A DNA stretch of 64,000 bases from Chryseobacterium binzhouense (GTDB lineage Bacteria; Bacteroidota; Bacteroidia; Flavobacteriales; Weeksellaceae): positions 124,001 through 188,000 of the forward strand of contig NZ_VKOG01000004.1 in NCBI RefSeq assembly GCF_007474545.1, read 5' to 3'. The position numbers and the translations under genes were made by a program. Shown in pieces: positions 26,318-35,410 of the stretch. The stretch's first letter is position 1; the number at the start of each line of letters is the position of its first letter. Below the pieces are notes generated by a model that saw only the letters and a program-made list of their open reading frames with translations, had not been told where the DNA came from and did no database searches.

Positions 26318-27064
26318 ATGAAAAAAATATTTTTATATATCCTTGCAGGATCTCTTTGCTTCACTGCTTGTAAAAAGGATGATGAAGTGGAGAGATTTGT
26401 AGAGCCTGAAGACATCAATGTGAGAAATGCCTATGATGAGCAAGCAATTATGAAGTTTATGGAGAATAATTATCTCGACAGTCAGGGAAATATAAAAGCA
26501 TTCAGTGCAACAGATGCTGCAGATGATAATGAAAAAAAACTTTCTGAACTGAATCCTGTAAAACTTCCTTCCGGCGTAATCTACATTAAAAGACAAGGAG
26601 CACAGCCTGACCCGGGAGCTGCAATCAATACTGATTCCAGTTCAAATACGGCAAGTCTTATTAAAACCATGATGAGAGCCAACTATTACGTAGCTACTGA
26701 TACAGATGGAAATGTTTCTTTAAGCTATTACGGTGCACTTGTAAATACTATTGACGGTAATGCCTCACCTGTAACCGATCCTAGATTTTACTATGTGAAA
26801 AAATCTGTTTTAGACGGTGCTTCGACAGATGCAGCAAAACAAAGAAGTTACTACGAAATAGAAGGATTACAGGAAGGTCTTTCGTATTTTAATGGTTTTC
26901 AGGGAATGGGAAATGAAGCCAATTACAATCTTCAGGGTGTTATTATTGTACCTTCTAAAGCAGCTTTTGCAAGAGACAATAATTTTTATGGTCTTCAGAA
27001 TGCCACTTTTATATTTAATTTTCAGATTTACGATACAAAAGTAAGACCTGCGGATCAGCAATAA
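26318..27064 (+). CDS. Lipoprotein with a divergent FKBP-like domain
   Basis: A 248-residue lipoprotein; the lipobox FTAC gives Cys18. The C-terminal half has the layout of an FKBP peptidyl-prolyl isomerase: GLSYFNGFQGMGNEANYNLQ, then GVIIVPSKAAFARD and the final strand NATFIFNFQIYD, equivalent to the usual PS-lAyG and LiFdveL motifs. Several active-site aromatics of FKBP cannot be identified and the usual glycine of the AyG turn is missing, so it may bind without catalysing isomerisation. GldI-type lipoproteins of flavobacteria have a similar plan. It is a single gene ended by a hairpin. Confidence 0.75.
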   Translation: MKKIFLYILAGSLCFTACKKDDEVERFVEPEDINVRNAYDEQAIMKFMENNYLDSQGNIKAFSATDAADDNEKKLSELNPVKLPSGVIYIKRQGAQPDPGAAINTDSSSNTASLIKTMMRANYYVATDTDGNVSLSYYGALVNTIDGNASPVTDPRFYYVKKSVLDGASTDAAKQRSYYEIEGLQEGLSYFNGFQGMGNEANYNLQGVIIVPSKAAFARDNNFYGLQNATFIFNFQIYDTKVRPADQQ

Positions 27065-27085
27065 ATAATTTTGTAATAAAAAAAC

Positions 27086-27114
27086 AAAGCGCATCATTAC
27101 TTTTGATGCGCTTT
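27086..27114. terminator. Terminator between convergent genes
   Basis: Stem AAAGCGCATCA/TGATGCGCTTT, 11 perfect pairs with a seven-base loop, 21 bases after the lipoprotein stop and just before the end of the opposing FMN-enzyme gene. A and T runs on either side suit both directions. Confidence 0.85.
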
Positions 27115-27134
27115 TATTTTTATGTTTAAATAAT

Positions 27135-28637
27135 CTATTTTACATTCCCTAAAATATCCGGAAAGTAATGATCTGAAAGATGTTCAAACTCATCCCCTCT
27201 CATAAACATTGAGGCATCTACCTCGTCATAGCTTTCTCTTCCTGCTGCTGCAATAAGTTCGTTACACGTATGAAGCGTATTTTTGTGAAAATGGTATACT
27301 CTTTCTGCTTTATCCGTAACATCCAGTCCTTTTATCAGCATTTTATCCTGTGTTGCTACACCTGTAGGACAGTTATTATTGTTACATCTCAGTGCCTGAA
27401 TGCAGCCCAAAGCAAACATAAAACCTCTTGCATTGTTGCAAACATCAGCTCCCATTGCCACAGCCCTCAAAATATCCAGACTGGTAAGCACTTTTCCGCT
27501 TGCAATAATTTTCAGTTTATCTCTTAGATTGTAATTTTTCAACGTCCGGTTTACAAAAATTAAGGCTGGTTCCAAAGGCATTCCTACTCCATCAGAAAAT
27601 TCTGGCGGAGCAGCTCCGGTTCCACCCTCAGCTCCATCTACTGTTATAAAATCCGGATAAATTTTTAAAGCATTCATCTGAACACAGATATCTTCAAACT
27701 CTTTGGTATCACCTATACACAGTTTAAAGCCGACCGGCTTTCCATCTGAAAGTTCTCTAAGCTGCTTTACAAAATGAAGCAAACCTGCTGCATCAGAAAA
27801 AGCGGAATGAGAAGGAGGTGAAATAATGGTCATTCCCGGCATGACATGGCGGATCTTTGCAATTTCCGGTGTATTTTTCACTGCGGGTAAAACACCTCCA
27901 TGACCGGGTTTTGCACCTTGAGATAATTTTATTTCTATCATTTTAACGCTCGGAAGTGAGGCGTATTTAGCAAATAACTCAGGATTGAATTTTCCTTCCT
28001 CATCTCTGCATCCAAAATATCCCGTACCTATTTGCCAGCAAAGATCGCCACCTTCCAAATGGTAAGGTGAGATACCGCCCTCTCCTGTATTATGGTAGAA
28101 TTTCCCTTTCTTGGCTCCTCGGTTTAAAGAAATATGTGCTCTGTCGCTTAATGCTCCGAAACTCATTGCCGATATATTAAACAAAGAGGCATGATAACGC
28201 TGGGTGCAATCTTCACCACCAATCCATACTCTTGGCAAGTCTTCTTTGGGACTCTTTGCATAAATAGAGTGTTTTATTCCTTCATATTTTCTGTGATTAA
28301 TTTCAAGCTGAGTTCCAAACGGAACGGTATCACTCAGATTTTTAGAACGTCTGTAAGCAGCGGCTCTCTGATTTCGTGGAAAAGGTTTCCCGTCTGTTTC
28401 TCTTTCAATAAAATATTGCTGCATTTCCGGCGAAATACTTTCAAAAAAATATCTAAAGTAGCCTAATACCGGAAAATTTCTTAAAATAGCATGTTTGCTT
28501 TGATTGGCGTTGTAAATACCTAATACATAAATTGCGGTAAGAAGAATCGGAATCCAGTAATGCGCCCTGATCAGCAGCGCAACAATCCACGTAAATATAA
28601 CAAGAATACTTCCCCACAGTAAAAATTTATCTCTCAT
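27135..28637 (-). CDS. FMN-binding glutamate synthase-family protein
   Basis: A 500-residue protein with the FMN and alpha-subunit core of glutamate synthase but without the glutaminase domain. Two hydrophobic segments at about 7-25 and 28-45 anchor it in the inner membrane. The flavin barrel shows SAMSFGALS, GEGGISPYHLEGG, KPGHGGVLPAVK, TVDGAEGGTGAAP and the cysteine-rich stretch CIQALRCNNNNCPTGVATQ that binds an iron-sulfur cluster in GltS. Whether it makes glutamate, and with which amino donor, is unproven for this stand-alone type. Confidence 0.88.
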   Translation of the reverse strand: MRDKFLLWGSILVIFTWIVALLIRAHYWIPILLTAIYVLGIYNANQSKHAILRNFPVLGYFRYFFESISPEMQQYFIERETDGKPFPRNQRAAAYRRSKNLSDTVPFGTQLEINHRKYEGIKHSIYAKSPKEDLPRVWIGGEDCTQRYHASLFNISAMSFGALSDRAHISLNRGAKKGKFYHNTGEGGISPYHLEGGDLCWQIGTGYFGCRDEEGKFNPELFAKYASLPSVKMIEIKLSQGAKPGHGGVLPAVKNTPEIAKIRHVMPGMTIISPPSHSAFSDAAGLLHFVKQLRELSDGKPVGFKLCIGDTKEFEDICVQMNALKIYPDFITVDGAEGGTGAAPPEFSDGVGMPLEPALIFVNRTLKNYNLRDKLKIIASGKVLTSLDILRAVAMGADVCNNARGFMFALGCIQALRCNNNNCPTGVATQDKMLIKGLDVTDKAERVYHFHKNTLHTCNELIAAAGRESYDEVDASMFMRGDEFEHLSDHYFPDILGNVK

Positions 28638-28654
28638 TCTATCATTATTTACAT

Positions 28655-28662
28655 CAAAGATA
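28655..28662 (-). promoter_or_regulatory. Putative -7 box for the FMN enzyme
   Basis: TATCTTTG on the minus strand, 17 bases before the start codon. Confidence 0.5.
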
Positions 28663-28782
28663 AAGATTGAAAAACAATTAAGCAGTCTTATTTTCCTAAA
28701 AATTCCACAGACTTTGATTTGAATTAAGAAAAAAATATCTCTTTTGCAAACACAATAATTCTACATCAACTGAAAGCTTTTG

Positions 28783-28790
28783 TATATTTG
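28783..28790 (+). promoter_or_regulatory. Putative -7 box for the membrane protein at 28813
   Basis: TATATTTG, full match to TAnnTTTG, 22 bases before the ATG. Confidence 0.5.
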
Positions 28791-28812
28791 AGCTTTAACA
28801 TTATAACAAAAT

Positions 28813-29370
28813 ATGAGCGTAAGCAGAAAGATTTTAGAAGGCAAATCAAATCAAGAGCTAGAGAAATATATTGCACCTGACAGTAAATTTGTTCCTGAAG
28901 CAAATTTGCTTGCTTATGAGATTTTAAAAGCTCGTGGCAGAGAATTTACTACAAAAGAAAAAGAGCGGATCATTTCAATAAATAATAAACAAGAACAAAA
29001 GAACACAGAGATTATTATTCATCCAAATTATAAAAAATCTGCTGATTTAATTTACATTTCTGCAACGCTGGGAATTGGAAATTTAATCTGGACTTATGAC
29101 ATTTTAAATAGTGGAATAAAAATCTTCATTGCAGTTATTTCTCTAGCCTTTATTTTTGGAATCGGTTATTTGGTAAGTAAAGGAACTGAATGGATAAAGT
29201 ATGTGCTTTTGATACTTTTGATTCTGGGATTGATTGGACTTCCTTATATCATTATCAATCTTAAAAACGAACCTATTGTCGGAGTAATCAATATTGTACA
29301 GACAGTTTTACAAATATGGGCATTAGTTTTACTATTTGTAATTCCGAAAGATGGAAAAATTGAGGTATAA
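28813..29370 (+). CDS. Hypothetical membrane protein with four helices
   Basis: A 185-residue protein. The soluble N-terminal part (1-60) has the helical pattern ELEKYIAPDSKFVPEANLLA and EILKARGREFT, a module seen at the start of many Bacteroidota membrane proteins. Four hydrophobic segments follow at about 76-95, 103-121, 128-149 and 156-177. No enzymatic motif is visible and no function can be given. It is followed 64 bases later by the serine hydrolase gene in the same direction. Confidence 0.7.
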   Translation: MSVSRKILEGKSNQELEKYIAPDSKFVPEANLLAYEILKARGREFTTKEKERIISINNKQEQKNTEIIIHPNYKKSADLIYISATLGIGNLIWTYDILNSGIKIFIAVISLAFIFGIGYLVSKGTEWIKYVLLILLILGLIGLPYIIINLKNEPIVGVINIVQTVLQIWALVLLFVIPKDGKIEV

Positions 29371-29434
29371 ATTAAACCTTTTAGACAACATTCATAAAAA
29401 TCTTATCAATAATCCGTAGTTGGCGGTTCACAAA

Positions 29435-30904
29435 ATGAAAAAACAAATAGCTTTCGTAATATTTTTCCTGTCATTTACAGCTTTTTCGCAGGTTGACAAA
29501 AATGATGATTTGTACAAAACCATTCTTTCAAATGACAGCTTACTTTTTGATGTGGGCTTTAATCATTGTAACATCAAACAATTTGAAATTCTGTTGAGTG
29601 AAAATTTAAAATTCTACCATGATAAAGACGGGATTTCCGACAAGGCAAAATTTCTCTATGATTTAAAGAATGGTCTTTGCAAAAATCCGGAAACAAGACA
29701 GGTGAAGAGGTTTTTGGTAAAAGAAAGTACCGAAATTTTCCCGCTTTACAAAAATGCAGTTCTTTATGGTGCGGTGCATAATGGAGAACATCTATTTTCT
29801 GAAAAACGTGAAACGCAAAGCGGAATTGCTAAATTTACCAATGTCTGGCAATTAGAAAACGGAGATTGGAAATTAGTAACTTCATTTAGTTTTGACCATC
29901 ATCCTTTTGAAGATAATAAATCAGCCAACCCAATTTTTGACAATGATTCTGAAATCGAAAAGTGGTTAAACGAAAAGAAAATTCCGACATTGGGTATTGG
30001 CGTCATCAAAAATGGAAAACTAAACCAAGTAAAAGTTTTTGGAGAAATTACAGAAGGAATTGCTGCACCTTACAATACTATTTTTAATGTAGCATCGTTA
30101 ACCAAACCTGTAACTGCAATAGTTGCGTTAAAATTAGTAAGTGCCGGAAAATGGAATTTAGACGAACCTCTTTACAAATTCTGGAATGATCCGGATATAT
30201 CCGATGATCCCCGAAGCAAAAAGATCACTACAAGATTAATTCTAAGCCATCAAACAGGTTTTCCCAATTGGCGATGGATGAATCAAGATAAGAAACTCAG
30301 CTTTCAATTTGAGCCAGGAACGCAGTATCATTATTCCGGGGAAGGAATGGAATTTTTACGGAAAGCACTGGAAAAAAAATTTAAAAAATCTTTACAGCAG
30401 CTAGCAGACGAGTTGATTTTTCAGCCTTTAAAAATGACCGATACAAGATATATCTGGGACAAAAACATAGATATGTCACGATTGGCAACAGGCTATGACA
30501 AAAACGGGAAAGCGTATGAAACCGTTAAAAATAAAATACCAAATGCTGCTGATGATTTATTGACCACAATAGAAGATTACGGAAACTTTCTGACAAGCAT
30601 TATCAATGGTGATGGGCTCACAAAAGAAGTCTTTAAAGAAATGACATTTAATCAGGTTGCAACTACTAAAGGAAAGCACTTCGGACTAGGTTTTGAAATA
30701 TATGATCTTGGAAACGGAGAATTGGCATTATCACACAGTGGTTCAGACAACGGTGTCCAGACAATCTTTTTTATTTTTCCTAAATATAAAAATGGAATTG
30801 TAATCTTTACTAATTCTGACACCGGCGGAAGTGTTTTTGGAAATCTCCTGAATTATTATCTAGGTAAAAACGGACAGAAAATATATGATATTGAGACAAA
30901 CTAA
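29435..30904 (+). CDS. Secreted serine hydrolase, class C beta-lactamase fold, with N-terminal DUF4440-like domain
   Basis: The 489-residue protein starts with a signal peptide (MKKQIAFVIFFLSFTAFSQ); the frame is open upstream but the ATG at 29435 places the signal correctly. Residues 25-155 resemble a DUF4440/SnoaL-like cone domain (FEILLSENLKFYHDKDG, NVWQLENGDWKLV). The rest is the penicillin-binding/esterase fold: catalytic SLTK (Ser221, Lys224), the Tyr motif YHYSGEGMEFL and the third motif LSHSGSDNG, with HSG in place of KTG. HSG and tandem cone domain suggest an esterase or D-peptidase more than a true beta-lactamase. Confidence 0.85.
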   Translation: MKKQIAFVIFFLSFTAFSQVDKNDDLYKTILSNDSLLFDVGFNHCNIKQFEILLSENLKFYHDKDGISDKAKFLYDLKNGLCKNPETRQVKRFLVKESTEIFPLYKNAVLYGAVHNGEHLFSEKRETQSGIAKFTNVWQLENGDWKLVTSFSFDHHPFEDNKSANPIFDNDSEIEKWLNEKKIPTLGIGVIKNGKLNQVKVFGEITEGIAAPYNTIFNVASLTKPVTAIVALKLVSAGKWNLDEPLYKFWNDPDISDDPRSKKITTRLILSHQTGFPNWRWMNQDKKLSFQFEPGTQYHYSGEGMEFLRKALEKKFKKSLQQLADELIFQPLKMTDTRYIWDKNIDMSRLATGYDKNGKAYETVKNKIPNAADDLLTTIEDYGNFLTSIINGDGLTKEVFKEMTFNQVATTKGKHFGLGFEIYDLGNGELALSHSGSDNGVQTIFFIFPKYKNGIVIFTNSDTGGSVFGNLLNYYLGKNGQKIYDIETN

Positions 30905-30998
30905 CAACTCCCAACAATTTTAGAAATATAATTTTCAATAAAATACTGATTGCAATTACAGTTAATTAATACTTAGCAGAGATTATTCAATGCTTCAA

Positions 30999-32345
30999 TT
31001 ACACCTTTTCCAGAAAAGTTTCAAAAGAATTTAAAACAGAAACAGTGCCGTCGGCTTCTATTGTATCAAGCTTTAAAAATTCGATTGTGTTAACAAATTT
31101 CTCATCAAAATCTTTTTGCACTCTCACATAATTTTCTGTGAAACCAAACATTTTACCATCTTTATTTTCGTGTTCCCAAAGCACCGGGAGAATCTTCCCT
31201 AGCTGGGTTTGATAGAATGCCATCTTTTTCTTTTCAGATAAAATTCTGAGCATTTTATTACGTTTTTTCCGTTCAGAAATTGGAACAATACCTTCCATTT
31301 CTGCTGCTTCTGTATTTTCTCTTTCAGAATATGTAAAAACATGGAGGTAGGTAATCGGAAGTTCGTTCAGAAACTGATATGTTTCCATAAATTTTTCTTC
31401 CGTCTCTCCTGGAAATCCTACAATCACATCTACTCCTATCGCCGCATGAGGCATCACTTCACGAATTTTTGAAACTCTGTCGCTGTATAATTTGGTCAGG
31501 TAACGACGTTTCATTTTTTTCAGCAGATCATCACTTCCAGACTGCAGCGGAATATGAAAATGCGGAACAAAACTCTTACTTTTAGAAACCAGATCTATAC
31601 TTTCATCTTTCAGAAGATTAGGCTCAATAGAAGAAATACGGATTCTCTCGATACCTTCAACCTGATCCAGCTCAGAAATGAGATCCAGAAAAGTATGCTC
31701 ATGTTTTTTATTTCCGAATTCTCCTTTTCCGTAATCTCCGATATTTACCCCGGTTAACACAATTTCTTTAATTCCCTTTTCAGCAATTTCTCTGGCATTT
31801 TTCAGAACATTTCCGATAGTATCAGAACGGGAAATCCCTCTGGCTAAAGGAATTGTGCAATAAGTACATTTATAATCGCATCCATCCTGAACTTTCAGAA
31901 AAGCTCTCGTTCTGTCACCAATAGAATAACTTCCAATGAAAAAATCTGTCTCTTCAATTTCACATGAATGCACGATGCCTTCGTTCTGAGATTTTTGCAG
32001 ATCATCAAGATAACTCAGAATATTGAATTTCTCCTTTGCTCCTAAAACCAAATCCACTCCCTCAATCTGTGAAATTTCTTCCGGTTTCAGTTGTGCATAA
32101 CATCCAACAATCACCACCAAACCTTCGGCATTGGCTTTCATTGCCCTTTTTACGTGAAGTTTGCATTCTCGGTCTGCATTTTCGGTCACCGAACAGGTAT
32201 TGATGACATAAATATCAGCTTTTTCGTCAAAACTCACCTTTTCATACCCGGCATCCGTCAATTGACGGGCGATCGTAGAAGTTTCTGCAAAATTGAGTTT
32301 GCAGCCAAGAGTATGAAATGCGGCAGTTTTCTGAATTGTTGACAT
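30999..32345 (-). CDS. mtaB: tRNA threonylcarbamoyladenosine methylthiotransferase MtaB
   Basis: Radical-SAM enzyme that adds a methylthio group to t6A37 of tRNAs reading ANN codons, including the tRNA-Lys encoded in this window. The N-terminal UPF0004 domain has AAFHTLGCKLNFAE and VINTCSVTENADREC; the radical-SAM triad is in QDGCDYKCTYCTIPLARG; a TRAM domain ends the protein. The frame continues 35 codons upstream, but MSTIQKTAAFHTLG at 32345 is the natural start, supported by a -7 box at 32372-32379. 448 residues. Confidence 0.95.
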   Translation of the reverse strand: MSTIQKTAAFHTLGCKLNFAETSTIARQLTDAGYEKVSFDEKADIYVINTCSVTENADRECKLHVKRAMKANAEGLVVIVGCYAQLKPEEISQIEGVDLVLGAKEKFNILSYLDDLQKSQNEGIVHSCEIEETDFFIGSYSIGDRTRAFLKVQDGCDYKCTYCTIPLARGISRSDTIGNVLKNAREIAEKGIKEIVLTGVNIGDYGKGEFGNKKHEHTFLDLISELDQVEGIERIRISSIEPNLLKDESIDLVSKSKSFVPHFHIPLQSGSDDLLKKMKRRYLTKLYSDRVSKIREVMPHAAIGVDVIVGFPGETEEKFMETYQFLNELPITYLHVFTYSERENTEAAEMEGIVPISERKKRNKMLRILSEKKKMAFYQTQLGKILPVLWEHENKDGKMFGFTENYVRVQKDFDEKFVNTIEFLKLDTIEADGTVSVLNSFETFLEKV

Positions 32346-32371
32346 TTTTTTGACACTGAATTTTCTGGGTG

Positions 32372-32379
32372 CAAAGATA
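32372..32379 (-). promoter_or_regulatory. Putative -7 box for mtaB
   Basis: TATCTTTG on the minus strand, 26 bases before the start at 32345; it lies within the longer open frame and so argues for the shorter protein. Confidence 0.5.
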
Positions 32380-32450
32380 ATCAATTTAATATGAATATAA
32401 TCAGAGTGAATATCTACTACCTTTACAATTGTCTTTATAGTAAAAAACAA

Positions 32451-32482
32451 TTAAGCTGCTTCAATTCTATGAGGCAGCTTAA
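32451..32482 (-). terminator. Terminator after the dipeptidyl peptidase gene
   Basis: Stem TTAAGCTGC/GCAGCTTAA, extendable by TC/GA, followed on the minus strand by TTGTTTTTT. It starts 27 bases after the stop codon. Confidence 0.8.
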
Positions 32483-32509
32483 TATTAATGTTTTCTTTAA
32501 AGATCCTGT

Positions 32510-34639
32510 TTAAAGATTTTCTAAAATAAAATCTGTCATTTTCTGGTAAAGCTGAGGTCTGGTCTGTCCGCCATAAATGCCGTGATTTTTATCAGGATAT
32601 GCCATAAAATCAAACTGTTTTTTATTTTGAATCAAAGCTTCAGAAAACTCCATTGAATTTTGAAAATGTACGTTATCATCTGCAGTTCCGTGGATCAATA
32701 AAAATTTTCCTTTCAACAATTTTGCATGCGTTGTCGGAGAATTGTCATCATATCCTTCCGGATTTTCCTGAGGAGTCAGCAAAAATCTTTCAGTATATAC
32801 CGAATCATAATATCTCCAGTTGGTTACAGGAGCTACTGCAATTCCCATCTTGAAAACATCTGCCCCTTTCGTCATCGCAAGACTTGCCATATATCCGCCA
32901 AAACTCCATCCGAAAATTCCGATTCTCGTTTTGTCGATATAACTTTGATTTCCGAACCATTTTGCTGCGGTAATCTGATCTTCTATTTCGTATTTTCCAA
33001 GATTTTTATAGGTTACTTTTTTAAATCTTGCTCCTTTATAGCCGGTTCCTCTTCCGTCTACACAGGCAACAATATAGCCTTTCTGCGCCAGCATTTCAAA
33101 CCAAAGCGCATTCCCGTTGTCCCAGGAATTGGCAACCTGCTGCGATCCCGGTCCCGAATACTGAAACATGAAAAGCGGATATTTTTTCTTAGGATCAAAA
33201 TTTTTCGGTTTAATAATCCACGCATTCATCTGATCTCCCGCTGAGTTGGGAATTGTGATAAACTCTTTTACCGAAAAATTATCAGACTGTAGTTTTTTAA
33301 GCTGTTCATCATTATTCTGAAGCTCTTTTACTACTTTTCCGTTTCCGTCTTTCAAAACAAAAGTATAAGGCTTTGAAGCTGTAGAAGAAGTCTCAATGAA
33401 ATAATTGTAATTTTTACTGAAATTGGCAGAATTATTTCCTTCAGCATTGGAAATCAGCTGAGCTTTCCCGTTTTCAATACTGATTTTTGAAACTACTTTA
33501 TTAATACTTCCTTTTTCTGTAGTCTGAACGTAGATTTCTTTAGATTTAGGATTAAAACCATAATAATCTGTCACCTCCCAATTTCCTTTGGTAACCTGTT
33601 TTTTAAGTTTACCATCTTTGTCATACCAGTATAAATGTCGGAAACCATCTCTTTCAGATCCCCACAAGAACGAATTGTCATCCAAAAATTCTAAGGTAAT
33701 ATTATCTGTATCAATCCACTTATCATCTGTTTCCGTAAAAAGTTTTTTTACTTCTCCGGTTTTGGTATTTACTTTCAAAACATCTGATGCATTTTGCGTT
33801 CTTTGAGAAGTCACAAGAACTATCTCGTCGGCAGCAGAAGTCTGTATTACATTAGGGATATAATAATTTTTGAAACTGTTAAGGTTTATTTTGCTCAGTT
33901 TTCCGCTGCTAAGACTAAAAATATGGGCAGAAACTACTGAATTTTTTTCTCCGGCTTTAGGATATTTATACCTCATCTCTGCAGGATAAAGCATTTTTCC
34001 ATAGATCGGAATGTAAATTTCCGGAACCTCTTTTTCGTCAGACTTTACAAAAACGACAGCATCAGAATTTTTGGTCCATTCATATAATCTTGCATGACCA
34101 AATTCCTCTTCGTAAACCCAGTCTGCTAATCCGTTGAGAATTTCATTTTTCTTGCAATCCTGAGTAATCTGTGTAATTTTGCCTGAAGAAAGATCCTGAT
34201 AATACAAATTATTTTCAGCTACAAACGCTACTTTAGAAGCATCAGGAGAAAATCTGGGTTCCTGAACAGGTTTTCCCTCATTCAGAGTGATTGTTTTTCC
34301 TGTTTTCAAATCTTTTACATCATACATTCCTAAAAATGAATGCCTGTAAATCGGCTGGCTTTCTTTCAACAAAAGAATTTTAGATTCATCATCAGAAAAT
34401 TCATAGCTTTCAAAATTACCATCAACAAGATTTCCTTCTTTTTGAGAATTTTTGTAGGAATATTTAGCAATTCCTCCCTTTTCAATGACGAGATAATTTT
34501 CGCCATTTTTCATGGAGGTAATTCCGGCAATTCCTTTTCCGCGGTAATATCCAGAATATATTTTATCTAATGTAATTTCCTGAGCTGCAAAATTGTGAAA
34601 TACAACTGCAAGACTAAGTGTGAGGATGAGTTTTTTCAT
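32510..34639 (-). CDS. Dipeptidyl peptidase IV-type S9 serine peptidase
   Basis: A secreted 709-residue peptidase of the prolyl oligopeptidase family S9B, which removes X-Pro or X-Ala dipeptides. The signal peptide is MKKLILTLSLAVVFHNFAAQ; the longer open frame upstream (to 34747) is not used. The beta-propeller carries DWVYEEEFGH, the double-Glu motif that binds the substrate N-terminus in DPP4. The alpha/beta-hydrolase domain has the nucleophile in GWSFGGYMA, the acid in GTADDNVHF and the histidine in DKNHGIYGG. Such enzymes feed peptide catabolism in the periplasm. Confidence 0.95.
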   Translation of the reverse strand: MKKLILTLSLAVVFHNFAAQEITLDKIYSGYYRGKGIAGITSMKNGENYLVIEKGGIAKYSYKNSQKEGNLVDGNFESYEFSDDESKILLLKESQPIYRHSFLGMYDVKDLKTGKTITLNEGKPVQEPRFSPDASKVAFVAENNLYYQDLSSGKITQITQDCKKNEILNGLADWVYEEEFGHARLYEWTKNSDAVVFVKSDEKEVPEIYIPIYGKMLYPAEMRYKYPKAGEKNSVVSAHIFSLSSGKLSKINLNSFKNYYIPNVIQTSAADEIVLVTSQRTQNASDVLKVNTKTGEVKKLFTETDDKWIDTDNITLEFLDDNSFLWGSERDGFRHLYWYDKDGKLKKQVTKGNWEVTDYYGFNPKSKEIYVQTTEKGSINKVVSKISIENGKAQLISNAEGNNSANFSKNYNYFIETSSTASKPYTFVLKDGNGKVVKELQNNDEQLKKLQSDNFSVKEFITIPNSAGDQMNAWIIKPKNFDPKKKYPLFMFQYSGPGSQQVANSWDNGNALWFEMLAQKGYIVACVDGRGTGYKGARFKKVTYKNLGKYEIEDQITAAKWFGNQSYIDKTRIGIFGWSFGGYMASLAMTKGADVFKMGIAVAPVTNWRYYDSVYTERFLLTPQENPEGYDDNSPTTHAKLLKGKFLLIHGTADDNVHFQNSMEFSEALIQNKKQFDFMAYPDKNHGIYGGQTRPQLYQKMTDFILENL

Positions 34640-34659
34640 TGTAAAATTGTACTGAATTC

Positions 34660-34667
34660 CAAAGATA
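34660..34667 (-). promoter_or_regulatory. Putative -7 box for the dipeptidyl peptidase gene
   Basis: TATCTTTG on the minus strand, 20 bases before the start at 34639, supporting that start. Confidence 0.5.
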
Positions 34668-34752
34668 AACATTTTATTAAATCCATGATAAATCTCAAGC
34701 ATCAGGTTTTGGCAAAAAAATTGAATAACTGTAAGTATTAAAGTCAATAATT

Positions 34753-35226
34753 ATGGAAACTAAAGACAACGAAAGAAAACTAAATCGTTATGATCTGGAA
34801 GATCAGATTTTATACACCGGTTTTTCAAATTTCGATGATGCCGAAAACTATGCTCAGACCGAAAACGGTGAATTGGTTGAGGTAGCCTTCAAAGACGGAA
34901 ATGACAATCCGGAGGTCAGCAATGAAGCTGACTTATTGGAAAAGAAACTTCATTATTCTGTAAAAGCCGGTCCCGAATATAAATTTATTCATTCATCAGA
35001 TGAAGCTTTCAGACAATATGCTGACGAACTGCAAAAAATAAAAGCAAAATTGGAAGAATCACCGCCCGATGAAAGATATTTGGCCAACTTTGAGCTGGAA
35101 AATGCAGAAGATCCGATTATAGTTTTAAAAAATGATCAGTTTGAGTCGGTGACATCACGGGAACGATCAAAATATCTGAAACATGCGAGCGTATATGAAA
35201 TAGGTGTTTCTACTAAAAAATCTTAA
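34753..35226 (+). CDS. Hypothetical acidic protein
   Basis: A 157-residue cytoplasmic protein that I do not recognise. It is acidic and hydrophilic, without signal or membrane segment. Two blocks, ILYTGFSNFDDAENYAQ and KFIHSSDEAFRQYADELQ, resemble each other loosely (aromatic, then acidic helix), which may reflect an internal repeat. Single gene, divergent from the dipeptidyl peptidase and followed by the REP-like element. Confidence 0.65.
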   Translation: METKDNERKLNRYDLEDQILYTGFSNFDDAENYAQTENGELVEVAFKDGNDNPEVSNEADLLEKKLHYSVKAGPEYKFIHSSDEAFRQYADELQKIKAKLEESPPDERYLANFELENAEDPIIVLKNDQFESVTSRERSKYLKHASVYEIGVSTKKS

Positions 35227-35247
35227 TGAACTTGTCTAAAATAGATA

Positions 35248-35314
35248 GCGTTCCTACGGAACGCAGAATGTTTTTAAACATTATTTCTACACAGATAAAA
35301 CTCCAAAAGAGTTT
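35248..35314. repeat. REP-like composite of three palindromes
   Basis: Three perfect palindromes in 67 bases: GCGTTCC-TAC-GGAACGC (35248-35264), AATGTTT-TT-AAACATT (35267-35282) and AAACTC-CAAAA-GAGTTT (35298-35314), with TTTCTACACAGAT between the last two. The CCTACGG core and the TTTCTACA linker are, from memory, typical of dispersed palindromic repeats in Bacteroidota genomes. No transposase is nearby; only one copy is in the window. Confidence 0.6.
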
Positions 35315-35354
35315 GCAACAAAGTGAATTTTAATTTACTTTAAACAACTTCAAT

Positions 35355-35392
35355 AAAAAAATCGGTTTGAAAGTATTCAGACCGATTTTTTT
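35355..35392. terminator. Terminator after glgP
   Basis: Stem AAAAAAATCGGT/ACCGATTTTTTT with partial inner pairing TGAA/TTCA. It starts 18 bases beyond the glgP stop on the minus strand and can also serve the plus-strand gene before it. Confidence 0.85.
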
Positions 35393-35410
35393 AGTTTAAA
35401 TATTAGATCA

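Noticed and set aside
29435-30904. True antibiotic-resistance beta-lactamase
   Set aside because: The third motif is HSG, and an N-terminal DUF4440-like domain is present, which is more typical of esterase or peptidase relatives.
32346-32450. 35-residue extension of MtaB
   Set aside because: A -7 box lies inside it and the family begins with MSTIQKTAAFHTLG.
34640-34747. 36-residue extension of the dipeptidyl peptidase
   Set aside because: It would bury the signal peptide and spans the -7 box.
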